Position numbers and translations under genes: made by a program. A DNA stretch of 64,000 nt from Gordonia soli NBRC 108243 (GTDB taxonomy: Bacteria; Actinomycetota; Actinomycetes; Mycobacteriales; Mycobacteriaceae): assembly GCF_000334455.1 (NCBI RefSeq), contig NZ_BANX01000014.1, positions 62,001 to 126,000 of the forward strand. The letters are read 5' to 3'. Every line of letters starts with the position of its first letter. Positions within the stretch are counted from its first letter, which is position 1. Positions 1 through 8,653 of this stretch are shown one piece after another. The notes beneath the pieces were generated by a model. It saw nothing but the letters and a program-made list of their open reading frames with translations, made no database searches and was not told where the DNA came from.

Positions 1-395
1 ATGATGTGACCGCCGGCCCGCGGCACCATGACCTCGAGCGCCAGGCGGCTGCCGGTGATCACCGCCGACAGGTTCACATCGAGCATCCGTCGCGTCATCG
101 ACTCCGTCTCGTCGACGAAATACCCGGTCGGCATGATGCCCGCGTTGTTGATCACGACGTCGGGTTGTCCTGCGGCGCCGAGGAATGCTCGAAAGGAGTC
201 GACGTCGGTGACGTCGAGATCCACCCCGAGCGCCCGGTCGCCGATCTCCGCCGCCGTGGCAGCCGCGAGTCCTGGTTCGACATCACCGATGACCACCGTC
301 GCACCGCGCCGATGGAATGCCTCGGCGGTCGCACGGCCGATACCGCGACCGCCACCGGTGATGGCAACGGTGAGTCCGTCGATGGGGCGTTGCAT
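1..395 (-). CDS. Short-chain dehydrogenase/reductase, C-terminal part outside the window
   Basis: This is the N-terminal 131 codons of an NAD(P)-dependent SDR; the rest lies beyond base 1. The protein starts MQRPIDG, followed by the Rossmann motif TGGGRGIG (about residues 14-21), an acidic residue after beta-2 (GDVE), the LDVTD segment and NNAG. The catalytic Ser-Tyr-Lys residues would lie in the missing part. The ATG at 395 is preceded by GAGGAAG at a normal distance. It follows the racemase gene by 32 bases on the same strand, so it is probably the last visible gene of the catabolic operon. It likely oxidises or reduces a hydroxyl/keto group on an operon substrate; the substrate cannot be read from the sequence. 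Confidence 0.85.
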   Translation of the reverse strand, partial: MQRPIDGLTVAITGGGRGIGRATAEAFHRRGATVVIGDVEPGLAAATAAEIGDRALGVDLDVTDVDSFRAFLGAAGQPDVVINNAGIMPTGYFVDETESMTRRMLDVNLSAVITGSRLALEVMVPRAGGHI

Positions 396-427
396 GAGCT
401 TCTTCCTCGGGTCGGAGTTGCACCGGG

Positions 428-1567
428 TCAGGCGATGGCCCCGGTGGCACGCAGAGAACTGATGGCGTCCTTGTCGTATCCGAGTGCGGCCAAGACACTT
501 TCGGTGTCGGCTCCCGGCGTGGAGCCCGGCGTCGGATCGGCCGCGGGAGTACGACTGAATCGAGGCGCCGGAGCCGGCTGCTCGATGTCACCCACGCGCA
601 CGAAGCTGCCGCGCATCGCATTGTGCGGGTGTTCGGCGGCCTCCCATGGTGAGAGCACCGGCGTGACACACGCGTCGGAGTGATGGAACAGCTCTGTCCA
701 CTCATCGCGTGGGCGCGTCGAGAACACCTCGGCGAGGCGCTCTCTCAACTTCTCGGCATTGTCGAGGTCGTATTGGAACGGCAGATCCGGCTCGTCGGCG
801 AGACCGAGGATCTCGAGCATCTGGGCATAGAACTGTGGCTCGACACATCCGACCGCGACGAAACGTCCGTCCGAACACTCGTAGGTGTCGTAGAACGCGC
901 CGCCGGTGTCCAGCAGGTTCTCGCCACGCTCGCCGTCCCACACGCCCGAAGCATGCATGGCATGGAGGAACGCGGTGATGAGTGCGGCCCCCTCGACCAT
1001 CGACGCATCCACGACCTGTCCGGTGCCGGAGACGCTGCGCTCGTGAACCGCAGCGAGGATGCCCATGACGAGCAGGAGTCCACCTCCGCCGAAATCACCG
1101 AGCAGGTTGACCGGGGGCAACGGGCGTTCGCCTGCCCGCCCGATCGTGTGCAACGCCCCCGACAAGGCGATGTAGTTGATGTCGTGTCCAGCGCGATGTG
1201 CGAGAGGCCCGGTCTGCCCCCACCCGGTGATGCGGCCGTAGATGAGTCGCTCGTTGCGCAGTGCACACTCGTCGGGGCCGATGCCGAGCCGCTCCGCCAC
1301 ACCGGGACGGAAGCCTTCGATCAGGATGTCGGCCGTTTCCACCAGACGGAGCACGACATCGCGGCCCTCGGCCGATTTGAGGTCCACCGAGATGGAGGTG
1401 CGGCCGCGGTCGAGGACGCCGGTCGGGGCCAACAGACCGCCGGCATCGTCGGCTCGATCGACCCGGATCACCTCGGCGCCCAGGTCAGCGAGGATCATCG
1501 CCGCGAACGGCCCCGGTGCGAGACTGGCGATCTCGACGACACGCAAACCTTCCAGGGGGCCGCTCAT
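428..1567 (-). CDS. CoA-transferase family III protein, alpha-methylacyl-CoA racemase type
   Basis: A 379-aa CaiB/BaiF-fold protein. It looks like an alpha-methylacyl-CoA racemase, which inverts the 2-methyl centre of branched acyl-CoAs so that stereospecific dehydrogenases can act. Three residues match the known racemase residues His126, Asp156 and Glu241 of M. tuberculosis MCR: His128 (AGHDINYIALSG), Asp158 (LLGDFGGGG) and Glu243 (GCVEPQF). The N-terminal LAPGPFAAMILADLGAEVIRV is the CoA-binding signature. The ATG overlaps the stop of the acyl-CoA dehydrogenase (ATGA), so translation is probably coupled. A true CoA transferase is the alternative, but the GHDINY and CVEPQF motifs favour racemase. 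Confidence 0.88.
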   Translation of the reverse strand: MSGPLEGLRVVEIASLAPGPFAAMILADLGAEVIRVDRADDAGGLLAPTGVLDRGRTSISVDLKSAEGRDVVLRLVETADILIEGFRPGVAERLGIGPDECALRNERLIYGRITGWGQTGPLAHRAGHDINYIALSGALHTIGRAGERPLPPVNLLGDFGGGGLLLVMGILAAVHERSVSGTGQVVDASMVEGAALITAFLHAMHASGVWDGERGENLLDTGGAFYDTYECSDGRFVAVGCVEPQFYAQMLEILGLADEPDLPFQYDLDNAEKLRERLAEVFSTRPRDEWTELFHHSDACVTPVLSPWEAAEHPHNAMRGSFVRVGDIEQPAPAPRFSRTPAADPTPGSTPGADTESVLAALGYDKDAISSLRATGAIA

Positions 1568-3765
1568 GCGGCATCCCTGGGCAGCCCCAGCATGCGCTCC
1601 CCGATCACGTTGAGCTGGACCTCGGTGGTGCCGCCGTAGATCGTGGTGGCTCGACCAGAGATGAGTTGGTCCATCGCCTTGTCGCTCGGTTGTCCGGCGA
1701 CCGACACCGCGCCCGCGACGCCCAGCTCAGCGACGATGAACTCCGAGATCGATTGTCCGAGTCCCATTCCGAGCAGTTTGCCGACACTCGACGTCGTACT
1801 GACGTCACTGCCCGACAACTGTTTGAGCACCACCCGGGCCCCGATCACGTCGATCGCCCGACTCTCGGCGATCAGCTCACCGACGGTCGCCGTCGCCAGC
1901 GGGGAGAGGTCGCGACCGGTGACGAAGGTCAGCAGGTCGCGGTCGGTGGCGTAGGCCTCCATCTTCTGACTCAACGCGACCCGCTCCCCGGCAAGCGTGG
2001 TGCGCGCGACGTTCCATCCGTCGTTCACCTCGCCGACCACGGCGGAATCGGGGACGAACACGTCGTCGAGGAACACCTCGTTGAACAAGGCCGACCCGGT
2101 CATCTCACGGAGAGGGCGGACAGTGATCCCCGGTGTCGACATGTCGAGCACGAAGTAGGTGATGCCATCATGTTTGGGCACCGTGGGATCGGTGCGAGCG
2201 ATGAGCATCGCCCAGTCCGCGAACTGGGCGACCGTCGTCCAGATCTTCTGACCGTTGACACGCCAACCACCATCGACCCGCTCGGCCTTGGTCGTGATCG
2301 AAGCCAGATCGGAGCCGGCGCCCGGCTCGCTGAACAACTGACACCACACCAGATCGCCGCGCAGTGTGGGCACTGCGAGATCACGCTTCTGCTCGTCGGT
2401 GCCGTGTGCCACCACGGCCTGGACAGCCCATCCGCCCATCAACAGTTGTGGGAGTTGGATCTTCGCGGCCGCCAATTCGTCGGCGATGATCACCTGCTCG
2501 AGTGGCGATGCCGAACGGCCATAGGGGGTCGGCAAGTGTGGCTGCACCCAGCCGCCGTCACCGAGGGCGATCAGCTGGTCGTCTTCACCGAGGTCGGCGA
2601 TCGGCTCCAGTGCGGCGCGGATCTCGGTCCGGATGGCGTCCGCCTCGGCGGGCAGTTCCAGGTCGGTGGGCAGCAGGTCACCGGCCACCGCATGGTCGGC
2701 CACCGTGGTGAGACGTTCTTCGCGGGAGGGGAACTGGGCGCGGATCGACAGTGCGCGCCGGTAATAGAGGTGGGCATCGTGCTCCCAGGTGAACCCGATA
2801 CCGCCGTGGACCTGGATGCAGTCCTGCGCGACCTGGACGGCGATGTCCGGCACGATCGCCGCGGCGATCGCAGCCGCATAGTCGGCCGTCTCGTCGTCAC
2901 GGTCGAGGGCGCCGGCAGCATCCCACAGGACCGCTCTGGCCTTCTCCAGCGCGATGCCCATGCGCGCACACTTGTGCTTGACCCCCTGGAACTGCCCGAT
3001 GGGTCGGCCGAACTGGACCCGGGTGGTGGCGTAGTCCGCGGCGGTACCGACACACCACGAGATGATTCCCACTGCCTCGGCACCGAGGATCACCGTCGCG
3101 ATCGACCGGAGTCGGCGACGGGACAGCCCCGACAGCACAGCATCCGCGCCGATCACGGCGTCGACGAGTTCGACGCGAGCGGCGCCTCGCAGGACGTCGA
3201 TGGAATCCTGGGCGGTGATCGTCACCTGATCGGGGGTGATGGCGGCCCAGGCGGCGTCGTCTGTTCCGGTGTCGATCGGGACGATCAGCACATCGGCGTG
3301 TTCGGCACCCAGCACCCCGTCACAGACGCCGGAGATCTGCCAGCCGTCGGCGACCTCACGGGCAGGCAATGGCGCCGTCATCGCAACGGCGCCGACGGCA
3401 CGGCCGCCGATCAGATCGGAGATCGGGAAGGGTGCCGCGTCAGCGGCGCTCAACGCCGCGGACGCCAACACGGTTGGCACATACGGGCCGGGCGCGATGG
3501 TCCGCGCCAAGGCTTCGAGAGCCACTGCCGCAGTGAGCACTCCGGCTCCATCGCCACCCTTGTCCTCCGGCACGTGAAGGCCGAGCAGCCCCTGTCCGAC
3601 GAGGGCGTCCCAGTAGAAGGGGAACTTGTCCTCGCGTGGTTGCTCGACGACTGCGCGTACGTGATCGTGGTCGATGATCTTGGTGGCGAAGGCCTGCACG
3701 GAGTCGGCAAGTGCCGCGTGGTCGGGACTCAGACCGATGCCGAGGTCGTAGCTGTGTCTTCCCAT
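1564..3765 (-). CDS. Two-domain acyl-CoA dehydrogenase (FadE34-like fusion)
   Basis: At 733 aa this is about twice the usual acyl-CoA dehydrogenase length and contains two ACAD domains in tandem. Domain 1 (about 1-370) carries the YATTRVQFGRPIGQFQ and QVHGGIGFTWEHD signatures. Domain 2 (about 375-733) carries SEPGAGSDLAS, GQKIWTTVAQFADW and the FAD-binding tail TIYGGTTEVQLNVIGER. It introduces the alpha-beta double bond in acyl-CoA using FAD. Mycobacterial FadE34 in sterol side-chain oxidation is a known fusion of this kind, whereas related enzymes are alpha2-beta2 hetero-oligomers. The ATG lies three bases after the SDR stop with AGAGG upstream. Neighbours suggest a branched or sterol-like acyl chain substrate. 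Confidence 0.93.
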   Translation of the reverse strand: MGRHSYDLGIGLSPDHAALADSVQAFATKIIDHDHVRAVVEQPREDKFPFYWDALVGQGLLGLHVPEDKGGDGAGVLTAAVALEALARTIAPGPYVPTVLASAALSAADAAPFPISDLIGGRAVGAVAMTAPLPAREVADGWQISGVCDGVLGAEHADVLIVPIDTGTDDAAWAAITPDQVTITAQDSIDVLRGAARVELVDAVIGADAVLSGLSRRRLRSIATVILGAEAVGIISWCVGTAADYATTRVQFGRPIGQFQGVKHKCARMGIALEKARAVLWDAAGALDRDDETADYAAAIAAAIVPDIAVQVAQDCIQVHGGIGFTWEHDAHLYYRRALSIRAQFPSREERLTTVADHAVAGDLLPTDLELPAEADAIRTEIRAALEPIADLGEDDQLIALGDGGWVQPHLPTPYGRSASPLEQVIIADELAAAKIQLPQLLMGGWAVQAVVAHGTDEQKRDLAVPTLRGDLVWCQLFSEPGAGSDLASITTKAERVDGGWRVNGQKIWTTVAQFADWAMLIARTDPTVPKHDGITYFVLDMSTPGITVRPLREMTGSALFNEVFLDDVFVPDSAVVGEVNDGWNVARTTLAGERVALSQKMEAYATDRDLLTFVTGRDLSPLATATVGELIAESRAIDVIGARVVLKQLSGSDVSTTSSVGKLLGMGLGQSISEFIVAELGVAGAVSVAGQPSDKAMDQLISGRATTIYGGTTEVQLNVIGERMLGLPRDAA

Positions 3766-3768
3766 GGC

Positions 3769-4650
3769 TCAGGCCTCTTTTCGGACCAGCTGGTCGGCGA
3801 TGTCGTCGATCTCCCACGGGCCGTCGGTCTCGATGGTGCGCCCACCCTGCCAACCGATGAGCTCGGTGATCGCGCCGCCCTGCACCGCGAACACCTTGCC
3901 GGTGACGGTCGTCTTCTCCGACGCCAGGTACCCGACCAGCGGTGCGATGTTGGACGGCGCGAAGGGGTCGAACTCCCCGGCGGGGATCTCCTGCGCGAAC
4001 AGTGCTCCCATCCCCGGGGTGGCGAGCGTGAGACGAGTCCTGGCGATGGGCGCGATGGCGTTGACGCGCACACCGTAGCGCTCCAGTTCGTCGGCGGCGA
4101 CCAGGGTCATCGCCGCGATACCGGCCTTGGCGGCACCGTAGTTGGCCTGACCGGCGTTGGGCATGAAAGTGCCCGACGCCGAAGCCGTGTTGATGACCGA
4201 GGCGGCGACCTCATCGCCGGCCTTGCTCCTGCCCTTCCAGTAGGCAGCCGCATGCTGCAGGCAGGCGGCGTGCCCCTTGAGGTGCACGGCGATCACCGCG
4301 TCCCACTGCTCTTCGGTCATGCCGGCGATGAATGCGTCACGGAGGATCCCGGCGTTGTTGACCAGGATGTGCAACCCGCCGAATTCTTCGATCGCCTGGT
4401 CGACGAGTTGTTCCGCCCCAGCCCATGTCGCGACGTTGCTGGTGTTCGCAACGGCTGTGCCGCCCGCGGCGACGATCTCGTCGACGACCTGTTGGGCGGG
4501 CCCCGCATCGGCACCGGTGCCGTCGTTGTCGCCGCCGAGGTCGTTGACCACGACCGCGGCGCCCTCACGCGCCAAGAGCAAGGCGTGTTCGCGGCCGATG
4601 CCGCGTCCCGCTCCGGTTACCACCGCTACACGTCCATCGAATCTACCCAT
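3769..4650 (-). CDS. SDR 3-hydroxyacyl-CoA dehydrogenase, MFP2/Hsd4A type
   Basis: A 293-aa SDR closely resembling the dehydrogenase domain of peroxisomal multifunctional enzyme type 2 and mycobacterial Hsd4A-type enzymes. The family hallmark is MGRFDGRVAVVTGAGRGIG followed by VVVNDLGGDNDGTG, where the Asp after beta-2 favours NAD. NNAGILRD is at 98-105, Ser157/159 is in NTASASG, and the YGAAK catalytic pair is Tyr171 and Lys175. I chose the ATG at 4650 because MGRFDGRV is the conserved N terminus; a longer frame exists upstream. It probably oxidises (3R)-hydroxyacyl-CoA made by the adjacent MaoC hydratase, since the two activities are fused in MFP2. Confidence 0.9.
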   Translation of the reverse strand: MGRFDGRVAVVTGAGRGIGREHALLLAREGAAVVVNDLGGDNDGTGADAGPAQQVVDEIVAAGGTAVANTSNVATWAGAEQLVDQAIEEFGGLHILVNNAGILRDAFIAGMTEEQWDAVIAVHLKGHAACLQHAAAYWKGRSKAGDEVAASVINTASASGTFMPNAGQANYGAAKAGIAAMTLVAADELERYGVRVNAIAPIARTRLTLATPGMGALFAQEIPAGEFDPFAPSNIAPLVGYLASEKTTVTGKVFAVQGGAITELIGWQGGRTIETDGPWEIDDIADQLVRKEA

Positions 4651-4737
4651 GGTGAAAAGTCCTGTCAGAGAGAAGTTGTGCGGGGTCCGCGGCTCACGCG
4701 GACAACGGTCGGACGTCAAATGCCAGTACGTCAGATG

Positions 4738-5622
4738 TCAGGAGTGGTCGGCGATGACCACGAGGCCGTCCTTGATGACGAGTTCGCCGTCCGATGAGGT
4801 CTGGAATGCATATCGAGCCGTGCCGTCGACATCCGGAAGCGACCAGAATCGAGTCTCGATGTCATGATCGGGCAACACCGGTTTCGCGAATCGCACCGCC
4901 AGACGTCGGAGTCGCCCGGTGTCACCGTCGGCGAGTTCGGTCAGTGCGGCCCACGAGGTGAAGGCCATCGTGCACAACCCGTGGTTGATGATGCCGGGCA
5001 GTCCCGACATCCGGGCGATCTCGTCATCGAGGTGGATCGGCATCGGATCCCCTGCAGCCGGCGAGTACCGGAATGTCTGGTCGGCGTCGACGTGCTGGGT
5101 CACCGAGTGGACCGGATCTTCGGCCGAGACACTCTCGTCGGCGCGATGGTCGGGCGCCCGCTCGCCGACGTCCGCGCCGGCATCGACGTTGCGGAAGAAC
5201 GCGGTGATCCATTGCTCGTTGACGAGTTCGCCGTCGGCATCCCGACTCTCGCCATAGATGACCACCGTCGATCCGTTCGCCCGTCCCGTGTATCCGATGG
5301 GCTTGGCGCGCACGGTGATCCGATCCCCGGCCCGAAGCGGTCGGTGGAACACGAAGTCCTGCTCACCGTGCACGAGGCGCGGCAACAACTCCACCGGTGC
5401 AACCGAGAGAGCGGCGGGTGCCATGCTGCCGAACACCGGGACGACCGCGAAGACCGGTGGTGCGACTTCGCCGCGACGGTGCGCACCGATCGGGTCGTTG
5501 GTGGCCGCGGCGTAGTCGGCGATCCGTTCGGCGGTGACCTCGAAGTGTTCCGGGTCGGTCCACTCGTCCAGTGCCGAGGTGTCGAAGGTGACCGCGTTGT
5601 CGGCGTCTCGAACTGCCCCCAC
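4738..5622 (-). CDS. MaoC-family (R)-specific enoyl-CoA hydratase, double hot-dog
   Basis: A 294-aa two-hot-dog hydratase. The N-terminal half (about 28-145) has the degenerate fold with NDPIGAHRRGEVAPPVFAVVP. The C-terminal half carries the hydratase-2 motif, with catalytic Asp192 and His197 in YSPAAGDPMPIHLDDEIA, then GIINHGLC. It hydrates trans-2-enoyl-CoA to (3R)-hydroxyacyl-CoA, the substrate of the next gene's SDR. No ATG occurs before the conserved region. The GTG at 5622, eight bases after the SRPBCC stop, is the best start. Confidence 0.88.
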   Translation of the reverse strand: MGAVRDADNAVTFDTSALDEWTDPEHFEVTAERIADYAAATNDPIGAHRRGEVAPPVFAVVPVFGSMAPAALSVAPVELLPRLVHGEQDFVFHRPLRAGDRITVRAKPIGYTGRANGSTVVIYGESRDADGELVNEQWITAFFRNVDAGADVGERAPDHRADESVSAEDPVHSVTQHVDADQTFRYSPAAGDPMPIHLDDEIARMSGLPGIINHGLCTMAFTSWAALTELADGDTGRLRRLAVRFAKPVLPDHDIETRFWSLPDVDGTARYAFQTSSDGELVIKDGLVVIADHS

Positions 5623-5630
5623 GGTGTCGG

Positions 5631-6062
5631 CTACTTCGCCAGCTCGTTGAACTTGTCCATCGATTCGCGCAGATCCGCCTCGGCGTGCTTGGCGACAGCC
5701 TTGCCGATCGGCCCGACGATCATCGCGCCGGAGAACGACGCGTCGAACGATGCCTTGGCGCCCTCGCCGTCGCCCTCCACACGGAGGGTGAACTCGATCT
5801 GGACGCCGGCCATGCCGGTTCCGGTGATCTTGACGTACTTCGGTGCGTCGACCTCGGCGACCGTCCACTCGATCTTGTTGGCCATGTTCATCACCTCGAC
5901 GACCTGGGTGAACTGGCGCCCCTGGGTCAGCTCGGTCGGGATCTCACCGCGCCATCCCTGGTGGATGGTCAGCCACTCCTCCCAGCGATTGAGATCGCTC
6001 AGGAAGGCCCATGCCTTGTCCGGGGTGGTGGACACGATGGTGGATACAGACACTGATGCCAT
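5631..6062 (-). CDS. SRPBCC (START/Bet v1-like) family protein
   Basis: A 143-aa single-domain SRPBCC protein starting MASVSVSTIVSTTPDKAW, with the family pattern LNRWEEWLTIHQGWRGE and a C-terminal helix FNELAK. These proteins form a hydrophobic cavity and may bind or carry an apolar ligand. It is related to the second SRPBCC protein of this window (23188-23634), which resembles M. tuberculosis Rv0910. The ATG has GAGGAG nine bases upstream. Its place in the beta-oxidation operon suggests binding of a pathway intermediate; no catalytic residues are recognisable. Confidence 0.85.
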   Translation of the reverse strand: MASVSVSTIVSTTPDKAWAFLSDLNRWEEWLTIHQGWRGEIPTELTQGRQFTQVVEVMNMANKIEWTVAEVDAPKYVKITGTGMAGVQIEFTLRVEGDGEGAKASFDASFSGAMIVGPIGKAVAKHAEADLRESMDKFNELAK

Positions 6063-6154
6063 GGTTGTGTTCTCCTCTGTCGGGAAGGTTCGAGCGTCGC
6101 TCGGAGGGTGTGAGATGTGGTGCGGGGCGGCACAGGCCGTGACCGCCCAGGTGA

Positions 6155-7345
6155 TCAGCGTTGGGCCGGCTGGTAGGCGGTGACGACGACGGCACCGCCC
6201 AGCCCGATGTTGTGTTGCACTGCGGTCGTGGCACCGGGTACCTGACGCGCATCGGCATCACCACGCAGCTGCCAGGTCAGCTCGCTGCACTGCGCGAGTC
6301 CGGTGGCACCGAGAGGATGTCCCTTGGAGATCAGGCCACCGGACGGGTTGACCACCCAACGACCGCCGTAGGTGGTGTCATCGGCATCCACGAGCTTCCC
6401 GCCCTCACCCTCGCCGCAGAGCCCGAGCGCCTCGTAGGTGAGGAGCTCGTTGGTGGAGAAGCAGTCGTGGAGCTCGATGACGTCGATGTCGTCGGGGGTG
6501 ATCTGCGCCTGTTCGTACACGCGCTGTGCCGCGGTTCGGGTCATGTCGGCGCCCACCAGGGAGATCGCACTCTTGTCGTCGAAGGTGCTGTTCAGGTCGG
6601 TAACCATCGCCTGACCGACGATCTCGACCGCACGATCGGCGAGGTCGTGCTCGTCGATGAAACGCTCGCCGGCCACGATGACCGCGCCCGCACCGTCGGA
6701 GGTCGGCGAGCACTGCAGCTTCGTCAACGGACCGTAGATGGGACGCGAGGCCAAGATCTCGTCCAGGGTGTACTCATCCTGGAACTGGGCGTACGGGTTG
6801 TTGCGAGAGTGGCGATGGTTCTTCACGCCGATCGCGGCGAACTGTTCTGCGGTGGTGCCGAACCGCTCCATGTGCTCCTTGCCGGCTGCGCCGAACATGT
6901 AGGGCGCCGGGGGCATCGAGAACTCCTGCAACTCGGCCAGGGCGAGCAGGTGCCGCATCATCGGCTGTTCACGGTCGTCGTACGTGGACCCGAGAGACCC
7001 CTTCTGCATCTTCTCGAATCCCAGCGCCAGCGAACAGTTCACCTGACCGCTCCGTACCGCTTGCGTCGCCAGGAACAGCGCGGTCGATCCGGTCGAGCAG
7101 TTGTTGTTCACGTTGATGATCGGGATGCCGGTGAGACCGAGCTCGTAGATGGCACGCTGTCCCGACGTCGACTCGCCGTAGACGTAGCCCGCGTAGGCCT
7201 GTTCGACGGCGTCGTAGTTGATCCCGGCGTCGTCGAGCGCTTTGCGGCCGGCCTCGCGAGCCATGTCGGGGTAGTCCCAATCGCGGGATCCGGGCTTCTC
7301 GAACTTGGTCATCCCGACCCCGACGACGAACACCTTGTTGGGCAT
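6155..7345 (-). CDS. SCPx-type thiolase (lipid-transfer protein/acetyl-CoA acyltransferase)
   Basis: A 396-aa thiolase of the SCP2/SCPx class, expected to cleave 3-ketoacyl-CoA, including 2-methyl-branched forms, to propionyl- or acetyl-CoA. The nucleophilic Cys83 is in [21 protein letters not shown] and [14 protein letters not shown] supply the catalytic histidines, and [12 protein letters not shown] closes the C terminus. All catalytic residues are present, unlike the inactive lipid-transfer paralogs. I chose the ATG at 7345 ([11 protein letters not shown]) because CAGGAG lies nine bases upstream and the conserved fold begins there. It is the first gene of the leftward operon and faces the TetR gene across the operator region. 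Confidence 0.92.
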   Translation of the reverse strand: MPNKVFVVGVGMTKFEKPGSRDWDYPDMAREAGRKALDDAGINYDAVEQAYAGYVYGESTSGQRAIYELGLTGIPIINVNNNCSTGSTALFLATQAVRSGQVNCSLALGFEKMQKGSLGSTYDDREQPMMRHLLALAELQEFSMPPAPYMFGAAGKEHMERFGTTAEQFAAIGVKNHRHSRNNPYAQFQDEYTLDEILASRPIYGPLTKLQCSPTSDGAGAVIVAGERFIDEHDLADRAVEIVGQAMVTDLNSTFDDKSAISLVGADMTRTAAQRVYEQAQITPDDIDVIELHDCFSTNELLTYEALGLCGEGEGGKLVDADDTTYGGRWVVNPSGGLISKGHPLGATGLAQCSELTWQLRGDADARQVPGATTAVQHNIGLGGAVVVTAYQPAQR

Positions 7346-7393
7346 TGGAGAACGCTCCTGCTCACTGCGAAGATCCCGTCTCCGCATTTAGTG

Positions 7394-7434
7394 GGACACA
7401 CTGTCCAACGCAGATTATCTTGGACACCGTGTCC
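7394..7434. promoter_or_regulatory. Twin TetR operator palindromes
   Basis: Two palindromes of the same type lie in the divergent gap between thiolase and tetR: GGACACACTGTCC at 7394-7406 and GGACACCGTGTCC at 7422-7434. Both fit GGACA-N3-TGTCC with perfect arms, and their centres are 28 bp apart. This is the usual arrangement for a TetR repressor controlling itself and the divergent operon. That the neighbouring TetR binds here is inference. Confidence 0.75.
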
Positions 7435-7512
7435 GGTCAATCCCCGATTTGCCAGCGTTCACCAGCAGGAACAGTCGCCGACGACCACGAAGCCAGGTAC
7501 TACAGTGATCGG

Positions 7513-8244
7513 ATGCCGACACCGCCAGATCGCGAGGACGGGCGTGCACAGCGGTGGGAGGACCACAAAGCCCAGCGCCGCGACCTGATCCTCGACGCCG
7601 CGGTCGAAGCCGTGCGCGTCGACGGCGAGATGGCCGGCGTAAAGGACATCGCCGCCCGTGCCGGCGTACCTCGCTCGGTGGTCTACCGGCTGTTCAAGGA
7701 CCGCGGTGACCTCGACGAGCACGTCCGGGGCCGGATCATCACCGATCTGATGTCGGTGCTGTCACCAGCGCTGTCACCCAGCGAAGGCACCATCGAGAAC
7801 GCGTTGACGACCGCAGTGGGCACCTATGTGCGCTGGATAGTCGACAACACCAACCTGCACACCTTCCTCGGAACCGGTTCGGCCAGCAATCACACCGTCG
7901 GGTCACGCGTGCTGACCAGCACCCGAAGCGCGATCGCCGGCCAGGTCGCCACCGTGATCAGCGGCGTACTGGCCGACCTGGGCGCCGACACGCGCTATGC
8001 CGAACCTCTCGCGTTCGCCCTGTTCGGGATGACGGATGCGACCGTCAACAGATGGCTCGGGCAGGCCCAACAGCCGCTGAACGCCGACGAACTCGCCGGG
8101 TTCCTCGAGACGGCGGCCTGGCACATCCTCGATGCCACCGCCGGCGGACTGGGCGTGAACCTCACCCTGCAAACCCGCCTCGACGGCCTGGACGATGCGG
8201 CACCGAGGCGAAAGAGTCAGCAGAAGAGGAGAGTTCGCGGCTGA
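7513..8244 (+). CDS. TetR-family regulator of the beta-oxidation operon
   Basis: A 243-aa TetR protein. The DNA-binding domain (about 18-65) reads RRDLILDAAVEAVRVDG, then VKDIAARAGVPRSVVYRLFKDRGDL, a complete helix-turn-helix. The C-terminal ligand domain is about 170 residues. It ends in a basic tail (RRKSQQKRRVRG). I chose the ATG at 7513 because upstream extensions have no conserved residues. It diverges from the catabolic operon and faces two matching palindromes, so an acyl-CoA-responsive repressor is the natural reading; the ligand is unknown. Confidence 0.9.
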   Translation: MPTPPDREDGRAQRWEDHKAQRRDLILDAAVEAVRVDGEMAGVKDIAARAGVPRSVVYRLFKDRGDLDEHVRGRIITDLMSVLSPALSPSEGTIENALTTAVGTYVRWIVDNTNLHTFLGTGSASNHTVGSRVLTSTRSAIAGQVATVISGVLADLGADTRYAEPLAFALFGMTDATVNRWLGQAQQPLNADELAGFLETAAWHILDATAGGLGVNLTLQTRLDGLDDAAPRRKSQQKRRVRG

Positions 8245-8296
8245 GACGCCAACTCGGTCGACGCCGCAGCGACGGCCTCGACGAATGGCTCGTCGG

Positions 8297-8560
8297 TCAG
8301 TTGGCGATGGACGAAAAGAGCGACGAGTCGAGATCAGTGCTTGCCGTGAAGTAGGTGAGACTCACCCGGAACGCGGCGGCGATGGCTGCGACAGCGGCGA
8401 AACTGGGGTCGGCGCACTCTCCCGAGCGGATCTCAGCGATCTCCTCGGCGGACACCACGTGGCCGAGATCGTTTGCGGCAGAGATGACATCGGCGGAATC
8501 GATGGTCGTGTTGCCGGCAAACAGAGCGTTGACGCGAGAAGCGAAGAACGACTGATCCAT
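8297..8560 (-). CDS. Small EspR-like helix-turn-helix protein
   Basis: An 87-aa protein resembling the N-terminal XRE domain of mycobacterial EspR: FASRVNALFAG, then SADVISAANDLGHVVSAEEIAEIRSGECADPSFAAVAAIAAAFRVSLTYFT. It lacks EspR's C-terminal dimerisation helices, since EspR is about 130 aa. The ATG at 8560 has GAGGGG upstream; an in-frame ATG at 8587 is possible. A convincing promoter lies upstream. It is convergent with tetR. A second EspR-like gene starts at 10451 on the other strand, and the two may form a regulatory pair; this is speculative. Confidence 0.75.
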   Translation of the reverse strand: MDQSFFASRVNALFAGNTTIDSADVISAANDLGHVVSAEEIAEIRSGECADPSFAAVAAIAAAFRVSLTYFTASTDLDSSLFSSIAN

Positions 8561-8617
8561 GGGGTTGGCCCCTCGAGAACTGTCCATTCTGTGCCCCTCA
8601 TCTTGGACGCCACCGTC

Positions 8618-8653
8618 TACGACGACTAGAACACCGCGTCCAGATGTTGTCAA
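8618..8653 (-). promoter_or_regulatory. Sigma-70-like promoter of the small EspR-like gene
   Basis: Reading leftward, TTGACA (complement of 8648-8653) is followed by exactly 17 bases and then TCTAGT (complement of 8625-8630). This predicts transcription start near 8618 and a leader of about 58 bases before the ATG at 8560. Confidence 0.55.

Noticed and set aside
1564..3765. Possibility that the long acyl-CoA dehydrogenase is two genes joined by an error
   Set aside because: The frame is open throughout, and fused FadE34-type enzymes of this size are known.
1516..4797. A 1093-codon open frame on the plus strand opposite the beta-oxidation genes
   Set aside because: It is antisense to four clear genes and its translation is low in hydrophobic patterning and rich in Arg, Gly, Asp and His, as expected for a shadow frame in GC-rich DNA.
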